Origin: Rotaria sp. Silwood1
Taxonomy: Eukaryota; Rotifera; Eurotatoria; Philodinida; Philodinidae
Direction of reading: 5' to 3'
Length of the DNA stretch: 64,000 nucleotides
Assembly: GCA_905250075.1 (NCBI GenBank)
Contig: CAJNOP010000013.1
Location: forward strand, 2,709,706-2,773,705
Position numbers and translations under genes: made by a program. The notes under the pieces were generated by a model. It saw nothing but the letters and a program-made list of their open reading frames with translations. It was not told the DNA's origin and searched no databases. Positions 23,552 through 35,198 of this stretch are shown piece after piece (position 1 is the first letter of the stretch; every line of letters begins with the position of its first letter).

Positions 23552-24124
23552 TTATTTTTTACTCTTTGCTTCAATCAAACTATTTTCATAACGTATAAGC
23601 TGAAGAAACAAAACGGGATTTGGTAATGCTTGTTGTCGTTTGGTCAACAAATATTCATAGGCTTGTAAAAGATTCCATTTTTTGCAATGCATCAAATAGG
23701 CGAGAATAATTGTTGAAGAACGAGATACACCACGATGACAATGTACAAAAGCTCGATAGCCTTGTTCATGGCATGTATCAAGAAATGAATTTGTTGTATT
23801 AAACGATTCTAAAAGATCAGCGGAACGACCTTCTTTGCTCTGAATATGAAGTATTTGACGTGATGGATCATGAAGTTTCTTATCAGTAACATTAATGATA
23901 TGTGTAATCGCGAGTCGATTGAGTAGTGCTGGATCATTTGCTTGTTCCCAAGTGCCTTGAAATAGCCAGACATCGAGTATTTCGGATGGTTGCCAATATG
24001 ATCTTGTATCTTCACGGCGTTGATGTCTTAATTGGTAAACAGAATCGAGATAGGCCACTTCAGAATCTGTTGCTGCGTGAGTCTCACGAAGAAATTTTTC
24101 ACGTGTCACTTGCGAGAAACTCAT
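23552..24124 (-). CDS. Atypical dual-specificity protein phosphatase
   Basis: Cysteine-dependent phosphatase of the small atypical DUSP class, acting on phosphoproteins or other phosphate esters. A single exon of 190 residues. The active-site loop HCHRGVSRSS has Cys129 and Arg135. The segment before it, YRAFVHCH, follows the usual buried strand, and the segment after it, STIILAYLMHCKKWNLLQAY, is the conserved helix pair. The fold starts with EILDVWLFQGTWEQANDPALL and the strand ITHIINVT. Asp103 in the loop GRSADLLESF is the best candidate for the general acid. No MAPK-docking domain, signal peptide or membrane segment is visible. The gene lacks introns and its codon use is less AT-biased than its neighbours. 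The ATG at 24124 is the first in frame. Confidence 0.88.
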   Translation of the reverse strand: MSFSQVTREKFLRETHAATDSEVAYLDSVYQLRHQRREDTRSYWQPSEILDVWLFQGTWEQANDPALLNRLAITHIINVTDKKLHDPSRQILHIQSKEGRSADLLESFNTTNSFLDTCHEQGYRAFVHCHRGVSRSSTIILAYLMHCKKWNLLQAYEYLLTKRQQALPNPVLFLQLIRYENSLIEAKSKK

Positions 24125-24790
24125 TTTGAGAAAATGACGTTTAATAGGAAAAATGAAAAGAAAAAGAAGCTCGTATTTTTTTCCTCTTTCAATGACTCAT
24201 AATTTCTATTGCTTGTGCAATACGCCTTATGCAACTTTATTCATTTATTATTTTTCAATATTACGAAAAAGCGGAAAAAACAATCAATATGTTCTCTCGT
24301 TTTCTTCTTCCTCTATTGAATATGAATCATTGAGCCAAGATGTACACCATCAAGAAAAGATCAAGAGCATAAGTGGAACTGGTTCTGGTTGAAGTAGGCT
24401 TGATCAAACTAGACCGACTTGTCGTCAAACATGATTCATGGTCATAAAGCAAAAAAGTGAGTCCAAAAGAAAACAAGCTAACCATGATTTGTCTAGCATA
24501 CATGCATCTTGTGATTGATTTCCATAATGTACATCTAACGGTTGAAGAACAGACTAAGACTCCATTGCGCACCAACAGATTGAAACAGTATCGTAGAGAA
24601 TTGAATAATCAGCCGTAGATACTTTTTTCTGCTATCAATCCGCTAATAAAGACTATATATTCAAGGTACGACTTTTCTGAAGGAATTTCCGGCACTGGTT
24701 TTCCATTGAAATGAAAAGAATATAATAGAATATTTCCAATTTTCCTACTCTATACGAATTATACTTGCTTCACACCTTCTACGGGAATCA
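24125..24790. other. 5' flank of the phosphatase, no gene seen
   Basis: AT-rich promoter side. Short frames on both strands (about 80 codons) overlap each other and show no motif. Nothing else supported. Confidence 0.35.
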
Positions 24791-24868
24791 GGGTGTGGAT
24801 GTGTGGGTTGGAGTATTGCCGTGAAACAAGATGAAAGGGCGTTCATTCCTAATTCACACCCACCCAAA
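24791..24868. repeat. GT-rich/AC-rich small foldback repeat (TGTGGG family)
   Basis: A GT-rich left end (GGGTGTGGATGTGTGGG) and an AC-rich right end (TTCACACCCACCC) flank a 40-bp centre. Read in reverse it aligns with 26003-26095 through GTGAATTAGGAATG and CCCTTTCA. It contains TGTGGG, the hexamer of bdelloid telomeres. Confidence 0.55.
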
Positions 24869-24891
24869 TCGATTGAATCCTACCTTATTAC

Positions 24892-24967
24892 TCTGCAAAG
24901 AATTAGCAAGTTGTTTCGCTCCTTGATTTTCCATATGATTTCCAGAGAAGTTCAGTGTGTTAGATAC
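24892..24967 (-). pseudogene. Isolated leucine-rich-repeat exon fragment
   Basis: Between an acceptor CCTAG and a donor A/GTAATA on the minus strand this reads one repeat of ribonuclease-inhibitor/NLR type: NTLNFSGNHMENQGAKQLAN followed by SLQ. The pattern is LxFxxNxxxxxGAxxLAxxL. I cannot find matching neighbours that form a full gene, apart from the candidate first exon at 25778-25855. It is probably a relic or part of a badly broken gene. Confidence 0.4.
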
Positions 24968-26002
24968 CTAGGTGCCTATTAAAATATTGACTTGAGAGAA
25001 ATAAAGAAGAATTCATGATATCTTCTCACTTTTAAAGATACCGGCATGATACCTCAGTTAAGAAAAGCATTACTGATTAATGGAATATTGCTTGCTAGAA
25101 TAATGAAGCTCGGATCGAACTATCTAGACAGTCATATGAACTCTAACTTTAACCACAGCGCTATAAATGCTCGGTAATCATCGTTGATGATCGGTTTCAT
25201 ACTAAATGGAGGCTCTCATATTCATTAGCAGGCTTCCGAATTCATGAGTATAATTTAGAACTGATATGAACTTTGAAAAAAAATAAGAGATAATTTTTAA
25301 AATGCTTTTTATCTTCAGTTAATAAATCGAAATCTCAGTAATATGATGATCGTAATGAAATACGAAATCCATTCAATTACTCGTTAAGTAAGTGGTTAAC
25401 ACTAATTATTATCAAGGTTTATCCTATTGTTTTTGTGGAAAAGTGCAACTTCCTGCTGTAACTTCATCATAGGATGAAACTTTTTCAAATAATTTCCACT
25501 GAGTTATTTCATTTCATAAAAAAATCAATGGCTGATTTATCATAGTGTATCTCAGATTATTATACAATGAATCTTCTTATTAGCTTTCTACAATAATGTC
25601 TAAGAATGTTCAAGTGGAATAGCAAAGTTATCCAGTGTATATATTATTTACAAATTAAAAAGATGTGATTTTGGTACAAGAGAGCCAATCTCGATACATG
25701 ATAAAACCGGATTCATGGTTTCATAATGTTTTCGTTACTAGGGCAAAAACGTTCAGTAATCTGTAAGAAATTCTTACTGGATCAATGGTTGGAGCCTGAG
25801 ATTTCTTTTTGGATGGAACGGCATTCTTCAGTTGTTTTTCGGATTTTGTGGCCATGTCGTAACTGATATCTGAAAAGGTAGTATATTTTTACATACGCAT
25901 TATATTTTGGTAGGCGAAAATGTCGTGTCTGTGTTGAAACAGGTAGTCAAGAATACGGTAAATTCAACAATAATAAGAACCTAGAGCATTATTCGACTTG
26001 AG
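24968..26002. other. Intergenic DNA, possibly a broken LRR gene
   Basis: Apart from the candidate exon at 25778-25855 I see no clear coding sequence. If that exon and the LRR exon at 24892-24967 once belonged together, the rest of the gene has decayed beyond recognition by eye. Confidence 0.3.
25778..25855 (-). CDS. Candidate lone first exon, lysine-rich
   Basis: On the minus strand an ATG at 25855 opens 26 codons rich in Lys, Ser and Pro (MATKSEKQLKNAVPSKKKSQ, then APTIDP). They run straight into a donor CCA/GTAAGA. Composition is much less AT-rich than its flanks, which suggests real or recently real coding sequence. No downstream exon was recognised other than the LRR fragment 0.8 kb away. 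Function unknown. Confidence 0.3.
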
Positions 26003-26095
26003 AGTATGGGCGTGAATGTGAATTAGGAATGGGCACCCTTTCACCATCCTTTACGTCAATACCTTAATCTACATCCGCACTCACACCCTTACCAC
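26003..26095. repeat. GT-rich/AC-rich small foldback repeat
   Basis: Starts with TATGGGCGTGAATGTG and ends with CCGCACTCACACCCTTACC. The centre GAATTAGGAATG...CCCTTTCA matches the reverse of 24791-24868. Same family. Confidence 0.5.
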
Positions 26096-26450
26096 GGTCC
26101 ACTAAGTGAAGCTAAAACGATCAGAGTAATTTTGATGATGTTTTGCTATTGACTGATGCTTTTGGTGTCTTAAACTGTTTGTTTGATTTATTTCAATGAT
26201 TTTTTCTTATTTTTGCAGCATGACAATGCTTTCTGTTCCGTTTATGTCCGCTTTGCCCCCGTTTTATCGTTTTTTTAAATTATTTTCAAATATACACTCT
26301 ATTGAGAAGGGCAACACATAGCAACAGTGAAACATTCACAGGAAGAGTGGATGACGAGTAATCACAAAAAAGAAAAAACCATTCGTGTTCAATGAAATTC
26401 ATGTCAAATGGGGTACACAGATCGATATTCATTTCAGTATGATATGGATT

Positions 26451-26521
26451 TTGGGTGTGGGTGTTTATGAAATAAAGGTTCATCTACATCCCACATCCAC
26501 ACACACACCGATCCACACCCA
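26451..26521. repeat. GT-rich/AC-rich small foldback repeat
   Basis: Left end GGGTGTGGGTG, right end CCCACATCCACACACACACC then CCACACCC. Contains TGTGGG on one arm and CCCACA on the other. Same family as 24791 and 26003. Confidence 0.5.
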
Positions 26522-26589
26522 ACTTTTATTTTGTGGATTGGTAGTAGTTGCTCGCGTCATCTACTATTATCCATTAAGACTTGGATATG

Positions 26590-27180
26590 ATTTTCAATAG
26601 TTAATTAATCATAGCTTGATGTATTTGTTTGCTTCAGAAATATTTCAACATGCATTCCATCTACTTCTCTCCAAAATCCTAAATAAATCTCTCCAATAAT
26701 GTGTCCTATCACTAACTGAGATTTGTTTTCATATTTTCTGTGTTTTTTCACATAAGATCCTTCTATACTTTTTGTGCGTTTCTATTTTACCAGAGCAATA
26801 TACACTGTCTTTTTTTTCAATCAAGGATCAAATATTCATAGAAACGTGAATATTGTGATGGATAACTTCAATATTTCATATTGTTTTTCATCCTTGAGTT
26901 ACGATAAATAATTGTGTAAGATGCTATCAGAACCCAATATGTCATTTAAATGGATTCTTTTTAATTGGTTGCACTCATTCACTATGTTAACAAAAAATAA
27001 AGTAATGCATTTTTTTGAAAGATAAAAAACTTTGATCTCTTTAAGAATTTTGGATAAAAATTGTTAAGGTTTTTTCATGACAATAATGGTGAAGCGCGTT
27101 CCACAACAAATAAACATTAACAATGGTGTTATGCAGTTACTGTTTCATTTTCGACTAAAGAACGAAAATCAAATCAATCA
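26590..27180. repeat. Diverged repeat, copy 2 of a pair
   Basis: Direct, diverged partner of 21000-21760 (shared blocks given there). No coding content. Confidence 0.5.
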
Positions 27181-28712
27181 CAATTTCATATAACGCAAGT
27201 TTCTTTGCTTCAGTAAAACCATAAATATATAGATAAAAGTAATTCCTTTACTCAGTTTGGAAAACTCATTAGAAAGATCAAGTTTGTAGGTAGAATTGAT
27301 GTGTTTGATTGTGACGATATTATTAACTAGATGAATTATTTAGTTAGGTTTAATTTGTATTTTTTAAATAGACAAAGTCAAATTAAACCATGTGAATGAA
27401 AATAATATTTGCATTCAGAGGAGTAAAAAATGATTTCATTGCGTAATGGAACTTTGAATAATTGTTGTCACTATAATTATATTCTGTACCATATGAGATC
27501 TATCGTATGGAATAATTATTTCATCGCTTGTCTATAATCTAACAGAAATCATAATTTATAGGTGATCTCATTACTGATCAACAAAAATGAGATAGATTCC
27601 TGAATAGATAGAAAAGACTTTTTTTTACAGCAATATATTTGTTGGAGTCGTTGAAATAATGCATAAAGTGTAGTTTATGATAAAATATAATCAAATTTTT
27701 GCAACAGACAAATGTGTCAGATCAAGACTAGACATAAGACGATGCTGGCCATTAGAAATGAAGCAGTCTTGTTTGAACCAACTGTTAATAATGGTAGCTC
27801 GACACCTTTCGAATCTACTGATAGTGACACATCTTTGGTTCCCTAGTAATGATCAAAATGCTTGTCGTTCCTTCCATTAAAGGATTAGTTTCGTTGTTCA
27901 AATAATTTCCAGCTTTTTCAAGCTCATTTTATTTATTGATGACTAAGATTTTTCTTTTTTGCCATATTGTTGAGAACTATGGGATTGCGCCACACGTTTT
28001 TGCTTTATCAGTTACTTTCAGCATATAATGAAATAATTTCTTGTTTTTCTTTCGTCTATGCTTGGAAAATTCCAACAAAAACAAGTCACTATATTACGCT
28101 GTATTTTTTCAGCATATGCATTGATTTGACTTTCGTTAGTTGACGGCATACTGAAGCGAGGTAAAAGCATTACATTTTTACATGTATTGTTAAAACTTTT
28201 TGAGGTCACTCAAAATTGATTTCATGCAATCTTTTACTTGGATCTATGACAATATACAACTTTAGACAGCAGTAAAAAAGACAGATTTTATGCAGGTCTT
28301 TCTCTGCAGAAACGCATTTAAATTTTGAGACAAGAATTATTCTACTGTTTATCAACTTTATGCCAGATGATTTTCAGAGCCAAGAGAATCAAATCTGACT
28401 TCAGAGAGGTATGAGCGTCCTCTTATATGTACAATCATTTGAAGAAGTCTAATTAAAAGCGAGCGATTGCTAAAATATTTGTAAGAGTTAGTTTTTGATA
28501 GTTAGATTCTATTCTACGTTTTATATTTCAAACAATAGTCAATCAGATCTTTTGAATGATCAAAATTTTCTTGAAATTTATAAGAAAGAAAAGCGTTTTT
28601 TTATTTTTTTTCTAATCTCCTTTAAATTTTATTCGATAGTTAAAGCAACACATCGAATGTACTCAGCTTTCCCATCGTTATCTGAAGTGATCTGTCTATT
28701 ACATACGAATCC
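27181..28712. other. Upstream region of IAP gene A
   Basis: Contains a 44-codon frame at 27712-27846 (+) with protein-like composition, reading NNGSSTPFESTDSDTSLVP before its stop, but no splice partner or family. From about 27990 to 28712 the DNA aligns with 42770-43464 upstream of IAP B, so the duplication that made A and B included the promoter. An antisense relic lies at 28018-28209. Confidence 0.4.
28018..28209 (-). pseudogene. Antisense coding relic upstream of IAP A
   Basis: A minus-strand frame with CKNVMLLPRFSMPSTNES aligns with CKHLMYFPRLTMALTIEE in the frame at 42624-42998, in the same position upstream of IAP B. Both lie antisense to the IAP promoters. I do not recognise the family. 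The copies differ by indels, so at least one is broken. Confidence 0.3.
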
Positions 28713-30627
28713 ATGCATGCTTCATTGCAACATGTCGATAAGAAAAGAGCAGGTTCGCAAAGTTTTGCTAATTTTCGTAATCGAGCTCAATCACTAGTTC
28801 AATCAATAAAAGGACCAGGTGTTCATAGTGTAAGCTACATGTCTGCCGCTGGTTTTAAATATATAGGTAATGGAGATACAGCTCGTTGTATGGAATGTGG
28901 ACTTGAAGTATCCAACTGGATGCCAGATATGAAACCCTTTGCTATTCATTCGAATCGTCAACTGAATTGTCCATTCGTTCGCTCTATGGTGCGAGTTTCT
29001 TTGTCAAATATGTCTGTCTCGTCCTCTTCATCAACAACTGATGTTCGAAAGAGATCGATATCAAATGAACAAGAATATTCTTCTAAACGTGAAAAAATCG
29101 GAACGATGGAATCTGAATCTGTCTCAGATACTTTATTTGAATCAGATTTACTTCAACAAGTGCGAAGACGTACTTTTTCTCATTGGCTACATCTTACCAT
29201 TCCATCAAGTAGACAAATGATTGAAGCTGGATTTTTCAGTTGCAATGTTGGCGATCGAGTGATATGTATCTATTGTAATCTTATTTGTCAACAATGGACA
29301 CCATTTACAGATGATCCATGTGAAGTACATAAAACACTTTCACCTCAGTGTCTATATGTCATTGCAATGTTAAAAAGTCAGCAAAAAACATCCGCTGTAA
29401 CTATCAATCGGCTTTCAAAAAATCACGATTCATTGACTTTGAACAGCACTGATTCATTCCGATGCAATGAGATTACGTACACTGCTGTGTGTCATACAAA
29501 TTTTATTGACACTTCTAGACGGGATGCATCATTTGCTACATGGCCAAAGGAAGATTTACCATCAGTGGATGAGTTCGTGCGAGCAGGATTTTTCTATACT
29601 GGTACAAAAACTATTGTTACCTGTTTTTATTGTAATGGATCATTACAAAGTTGGGGTCCAAATGATAATCCAATGATTGAACATGCTCGTTGGTTTCCAC
29701 ATTGTGCATATGCCCAACAATTATGTGGTGAGAATTTATATCGTAAAATTCAAGAATCTAAACGAGTACAACAAGGTATGTTTGAGCAATTATGAATTTT
29801 CAAGACAAAAATTTAATATTTCTTTTGTTTCTAGAACATCTTAAAATCAATGAATTAAAAGAAAAAGAAGGTGATAGTGATGCAGTGAATACTAATCTAA
29901 AAACAAACAGTCGGCAATTATTGATACCTGATGAAGTTACTTTATCGAGACTTGTTGCTGCTCGATTAGAGTTACCTATATCACAACGTTTATTAGATCA
30001 AAATTTTAAATTATCTATTATTAAGCGATGTTGGGAAGATCAATTACGACTAAAGCGTGAGTTAATTAATAAAATAATATCTTTTGTATTCTTGAACATT
30101 TTTCTTAGACAATGACTTTGTATCTAAGTATGATCTATATACTGCTTGTGTAATTCTTCAAAAACAAATTAATCATATTGATGGTAAAAAAGAAAATATT
30201 ACTGTACCCAGTATAAAAATGAAAGAATTCAAAGAACAAAATGGTGCGTTTCTTATAAGTATATTCTGAATTTTTATTGCCTTATTTTCTAGGGACTTGT
30301 GTACGTGAACAAACATCAATTCTACCTAATGCAGATAAACTAGTATCGAATCCTGCTGATGTTGAAATGACTACATCATCCCAATCAACAACCGGTGGTA
30401 ATGAATATAAAAAACAAATAGCTAAACAATCAATTGCTGCTAATAATCAAAATCAATCAATCAGTGCAGCACCACACAATCCATGTGTTCTATGCCTGAC
30501 AGAAGAAAAACGATTAGCTTGCATTCCATGTGGTCACCTAGCCACATGTGTCACCTGTGGTCAGTCATTACGATCGTGTCCAATATGTCGACGAGAAATC
30601 GAAGCATTCGTTAGACTTTATCTCTAA
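28713..30627 (+). CDS. Inhibitor of apoptosis, copy A (3 BIR + RING)
   Basis: Cytosolic E3 ubiquitin ligase of the XIAP/cIAP class that would restrain caspases or act in innate signalling. Exons 28713-29775, 29835-30056, 30109-30243 and 30293-30627 keep frame for 584 residues. BIR1 zinc ligands are C59, C62, H79 and C86; BIR2 C185, C188, H206 and C213; BIR3 C304, C307, H324 and C331. BIR3 keeps the groove Trp in EHARWFPHC, which binds IAP-binding motifs. Exons 2-3 encode a helical region (RLVAARLELPISQRLL, then YDLYTACVILQKQI) that may be the UBA. The RING is CVLCLTEEKRL...IPCGH...SCPICRREIEAFVRLYL at the very end. The start aligned with copy B's ATG is CTG here, so the next Met (MHASLQ) is used. 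Confidence 0.9.
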
Positions 30628-30822
30628 GGACAAATGGTTTTTATGTTACCAAATTAAATTTGAGTGATTTTTGTCGATTATCTTTTTAGCTATGATTGAT
30701 TGTCAAAGAAAGCAGAGGAAAGACCATTATTTTCCCAAAGTATTTATAACCTAGATCAAATTTTATATTTTTTAAAGATTTTTTTTTGTTTAATTTTGAT
30801 CTTTTTATTCTTTTTGAACATT

Positions 30823-30868
30823 GTTGGTGTGTGGGTATGGTCTTCTCTTCATCAACATCCACACCCTG
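30823..30868. repeat. GT-rich/AC-rich small foldback repeat (short form)
   Basis: GTTGGTGTGTGGGTATGG and CATCCACACCC separated by 15 bp. Contains TGTGGG. It lies 0.2 kb behind IAP A. Confidence 0.45.
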
Positions 30869-31189
30869 AAAGCAGTCAATAAATAGCTAAATTTTTGGTT
30901 CTTTAATTATTCACATTTATAAAAGCTGCCAGTAATTAGTGAAAAAGGTTTTCAGTTTGTGTCCACACTCGCGCCAACCGACAACTCTCTATCTTCATGT
31001 TTTGAGAGAATTCTCAGTAGACTAGCCAACCAATATCCTCTGATATACTCATAACAGGATATCAGAAAAAGTAACCAGCTGTCAACTGATCCAATACGCT
31101 GATATCTTGAACATAATGTATTTACTGCGGGTTGATGAGTGTTTAAGTTTAAATTTAATGTTTTCTCTATATTTTCAAAGAAAAGTGAC

Positions 31190-32506
31190 ATATGAGTTCG
31201 TCTAGCATTACCATCGCCAGTCAAATAGAGACAAAGTCGCATTTTATAACCGTTCGGTGATGAATAGAATACAGCAAAATAAATAGATATCTGCGTTCAC
31301 ATTGAGCATCAGCAAATAATTCGAAAAATAAAATATAGAAATGGACAACTCTATGTTATTGTTCGTTTGAATTTCATTCTAAGACTAATTAGTATTGTTT
31401 TGTGTCAAATAAGACATGACAATAAAAAACAAAACTCTTTTTAACAAACCTATTTTTTTGTTGAACATTTGTGATTTTCCATATGAATGTGTTTTTTCAA
31501 CAGCGATTTTCGATTTCGATAACTCCTTGAACAAAGATCAAAGCGAAGTTTGACGATGAAGTAACTCTGAGCTGAGACGTTGAGCATTATCACTGAACGC
31601 ACTAACACCATCCAACAGCATATCCAGGTGTTTCTAATAGTTGTTGAATATCTCCATTAAAAGTTTCATTCGTTTATCTGTTATCAGTCAATGTTTTACG
31701 AGAAGATATTACTGAATCATCATTTATCTAATGTTGAGTATTTTTACAAAGATATTGAAGTAACATACTTTGATGTTGTACACTTAGAAAACAATCTAAT
31801 ATATTCATTCAAAGACAGTAAAGGAAAAAGAGTCTTCGATGATTAACAATCTTCAAAGAAAAACTGGCTTTTCATACCTGTTCATTACAACCATATGGTT
31901 CTAGAACACAATTGATACGAGCTTTTTCACAGATAGATATGTATTGACTACGCGCATTGGCTGCTTTGAACTCTTCACCTTAATGGTTCACACAGAGGAT
32001 TTAAATGAACTTTATCTAAATGTTTCTGAGAAATATAGAACAAATAAAACACGACAGTAGTTAATAAAAAAAAACATGAAATAATATGACTTGATAATCG
32101 TTAAAAGTTCCGTTCCAATGACAACGTGAACAACTAATATTTAACCTTTCCATATCAAGTTGGTAATTTCGATCAAAAATTATCTTTAAATCAAACAAAA
32201 CATATTAAATCTAGTTGTAATGGTAGACAAGAAAAAAAAGCTTATCTTACTTTCTCCTTTGATGAAATTTGATTTCATATGTCATATTTAACTTTAGAGC
32301 TTCAGATATAAAAAAAAAAGAATTATTTAAACAAAATTAATCACTAGAAATAAGAAAAGAGACAAATAAGCTTACTGTTCGTCAACATAAACGCATGATG
32401 GACAAAAACGATGTTTACATGTCAGTTGAATAGGATTTCGTAATAAATATGTACATATATAAAGCAAATATATGTTATTAGAGAATCTTTATTTTGGCAT
32501 CGAAAT
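31190..32506 (-). pseudogene. Decayed TRAF gene
   Basis: Broken relative of the TRAF gene at 35199-37139. The RING exon relic (about 32506-32376) reads RNPIQLTCKHRFCPSCVYVD but has a stop and a frameshift ahead of it. A zinc-finger exon relic (about 32027-31878) ends in EPYGCNEQ at the same splice position as the intact gene, with stops before it. The MATH relic (31313-31190) has DAQCER, then a frameshift, then YSSPNGYKM and GDGNARRTHMSLFF. After that the similarity to MATH stops, although a frame continues to 30952 with unrelated sequence. It cannot make a TRAF protein. Confidence 0.75.
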
Positions 32507-32680
32507 CTACTAGTCTGTTAAGATACTGTAAACAATAAAATTGAAATTTTAAGAACAATAAGTTTTAATTCATTAATAATTATATATCCATTACCAGTAA
32601 TAGTGATAGACACCCTGCATTTGAGTTTTGATCATGTTCATCACACATTATAATTCTAAAATAGAAACAAAATAAATTCC

Positions 32681-32775
32681 TTTTGGGTGTGCTTGAGTGT
32701 TTGTGGATGGAAAGGAACAAGGCTCAGACCAAAACTCATACCCACACTCTCCATCCACACACTCACCATCCAAGT
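32681..32775. repeat. GT-rich/AC-rich small foldback repeat
   Basis: Left GGGTGTGCTTGAGTGTTTGT, right CATACCCACACTC then CCATCCACACACTCACCATCC, with a short unique centre. Contains CCCACA. It lies just upstream of the decayed TRAF. Confidence 0.5.
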
Positions 32776-35198
32776 TTAACATTTCGAGTGTAAAGAAATT
32801 AAAACAAACAGAAGCACGTTTTTTTTCGAGATATAAATTTGAAGTGTTTTGACCATGAAATTATAACATCGAGAAAAGAAAAGCAAATAGTCAACACATG
32901 GCTATAGTAGTTGATAATGCTGTCAGTAAAGTGTGTTAAGAGACTCTAAAAGTAAGTAGGAAAAAGAACGCAACCGTTTTTTTACAGTCTCTGATAGAAT
33001 AAAAGAAATATCTGGTGAAAATGTAATTAAGATTTGAACTTTGAATTTGATAAAGATCGTTGATAAGGATAAAATTTCACTGTAGCTAATGTAGAAATAT
33101 GTTTTTGTAAAATGTGTCGTGAAGGTATTTTTATCGGTAGTATTGCATAACTAATAGAAAAAAGCATCATACGAAATATTTTTCTAACTAAAATTCATGC
33201 TTTTGGTAACTATTTGCGTTTTTTATTTGAATATTTTGACAAGTGAAAGTTATTAGAAATACAATTATTAATTTTAGATTCTTTTTTGTTTCTAAAATTT
33301 AAAATAAACAAGTCAACTGTTGAAATTTACGAATAAACAAATTGATTTGTCTTTCTAAATATTTTGAACGATGAATGCTGATAAAACACATCCTTACATT
33401 TCTTTTTCAGTATAACCAGTTTATTGCTAATTGATGCATATCTCTTTAATACAGTAATATATTTTTATAAGTCTCAGTGTTCTTTTCTTATTTGATTAAA
33501 ATATTATTATTGTATAATAGTCATCTTCTGCTTAAAATTACTTTTTAAAAGAAAAAACAAATACTGACATATTTTGCTTCTCTAGATTCAGCTTGCTAGG
33601 AGACATATACATTTAGAAAGTTAGGCTGATTGAAAAACAAAATTTTACGATGACTAATAAACTACGACTCAAATATATCGATATCATTGATCGAAACTTT
33701 CAAAAAGTAACAATGACATCTAGTTGGAAAAAATATAATAAAAATTTGATATAATTAGATAAGAAATGTTTTCATCACGAAAGATAATTACTAACAACTT
33801 GATGGAAGGTAAGGAGTAAGTTACCTTGCTCAATAATAATGTACATTTAGTTTACAATAAAATATATTTTTATCTGCATAATCACATCAAATAAAGTTGT
33901 AAGAGCTTCATATTTTCGGCCCTAATTGATGACGCATTGATTTTCTTCAATTCACGAACTGAGTGATATTGAAAAATGATTCTATGGGCTGATACACATA
34001 TAAGTAGGTATAATGAAGAGAAACTACTATTTTGACAGCTAGAAAGCTGAGAATCGAAAGACAATCGATTCGTTCATAGTTTAGAAATTCCAATTTCTGA
34101 GTTATTGAACATTTGTGTTTTTTCTTAAGTACATCTCAATCAATTGTTGAGCAATAATGATATTTTATTTTATATTCATGATTATGTGAATTACATATGG
34201 GCAAACAATTTTTATAAAGCAAATCTCAAAATTTTGGTTTACCACATCTCATATTATTCTTGAACAAAATCAATAAGAAGAGTTAAACGAAATTAAAATC
34301 AATCAATTTTTATATCAGCTTCATAACTTGAAGTGCTATTTTTTTCGTAGTATTTTCTTTTGAAACATTTATAAAAACCATGAATTTTTCTTGGTTTTGA
34401 AATTCCATAGATTAACAACACAATACAGATTACTTAGCTATTGAATCATTTCATTACTTGAAAAGTCTAAATCGTATCGTAATTGAACACTTTCCAAAAG
34501 AAGCAGACGAGAAATAAATCTTGCCTGTATATCTTATATGAAATTAAAGCCTCATCAAAGGACTATCAAATTCATAGTTTCAGTAATAATTTATCTTGTC
34601 TGTTTCTTCTCAAATTGGATTTATCGTATGATAGGATAGCTAATACCAAAATGTGAGTTTCAACATGCTCTCTTTGCTGATATATGATTTAATGGAATTA
34701 GTCAGAAAAGTACTATTAAGCCAATTTGACCTTTTATGGGCTCATGATATCATTTATGCTAACCGAATCATGTGACAAAAAAAACACTCTTCTGAAGTCG
34801 TTTGATACATGTCACATCATTGAATATAGTTTTCGTAATACTTTTTAAAAATCAAATATATTTTTTAAGTTTGGATAAATTCATAAGCTATATAAATATC
34901 TAAAAAAAACTACAAAGTATTTTATTGACACAAATGAACAGAGAATTTCTGGAAAAATGTTTCTGTCATTTTCGACTGATAAAGAGATGCAGTAAGCATA
35001 TTAGAACAATGAGTTAAAACCAGAATCTTGTTCACTTTCCCAATCTATGTTCAATAGGTTTGTGAAACTTCACACTGCATCTCCTTATTTGTCGAAGAAT
35101 GAAGAAACACATGAGCCAGAAATTCAATCTTCATAAAAATCGGTTCAATATGTTAAACTACTGTTTTTTTTACTAAACAGTCTCGTTGTAGCTGAGTT
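32776..35198. other. 2.4-kb intergenic region
   Basis: AT-rich DNA between the TRAF relic and the intact TRAF gene. One 60-codon minus frame (33882-34064) has no motif. I see no gene. Confidence 0.4.

Noticed and set aside
24791-26521. True interstitial telomere array
   Set aside because: TGTGGG occurs singly within short foldback repeats; there is no run of several tandem hexamers.
27712-27846. 44-codon plus frame with Ser/Thr-rich end
   Set aside because: Too short, no partner exon; may be chance despite better than average composition.
28495-28797. 100-codon plus frame overlapping the start of IAP A
   Set aside because: It is out of frame with the BIR exon. Copy B has the homologous DNA but does not keep this frame.
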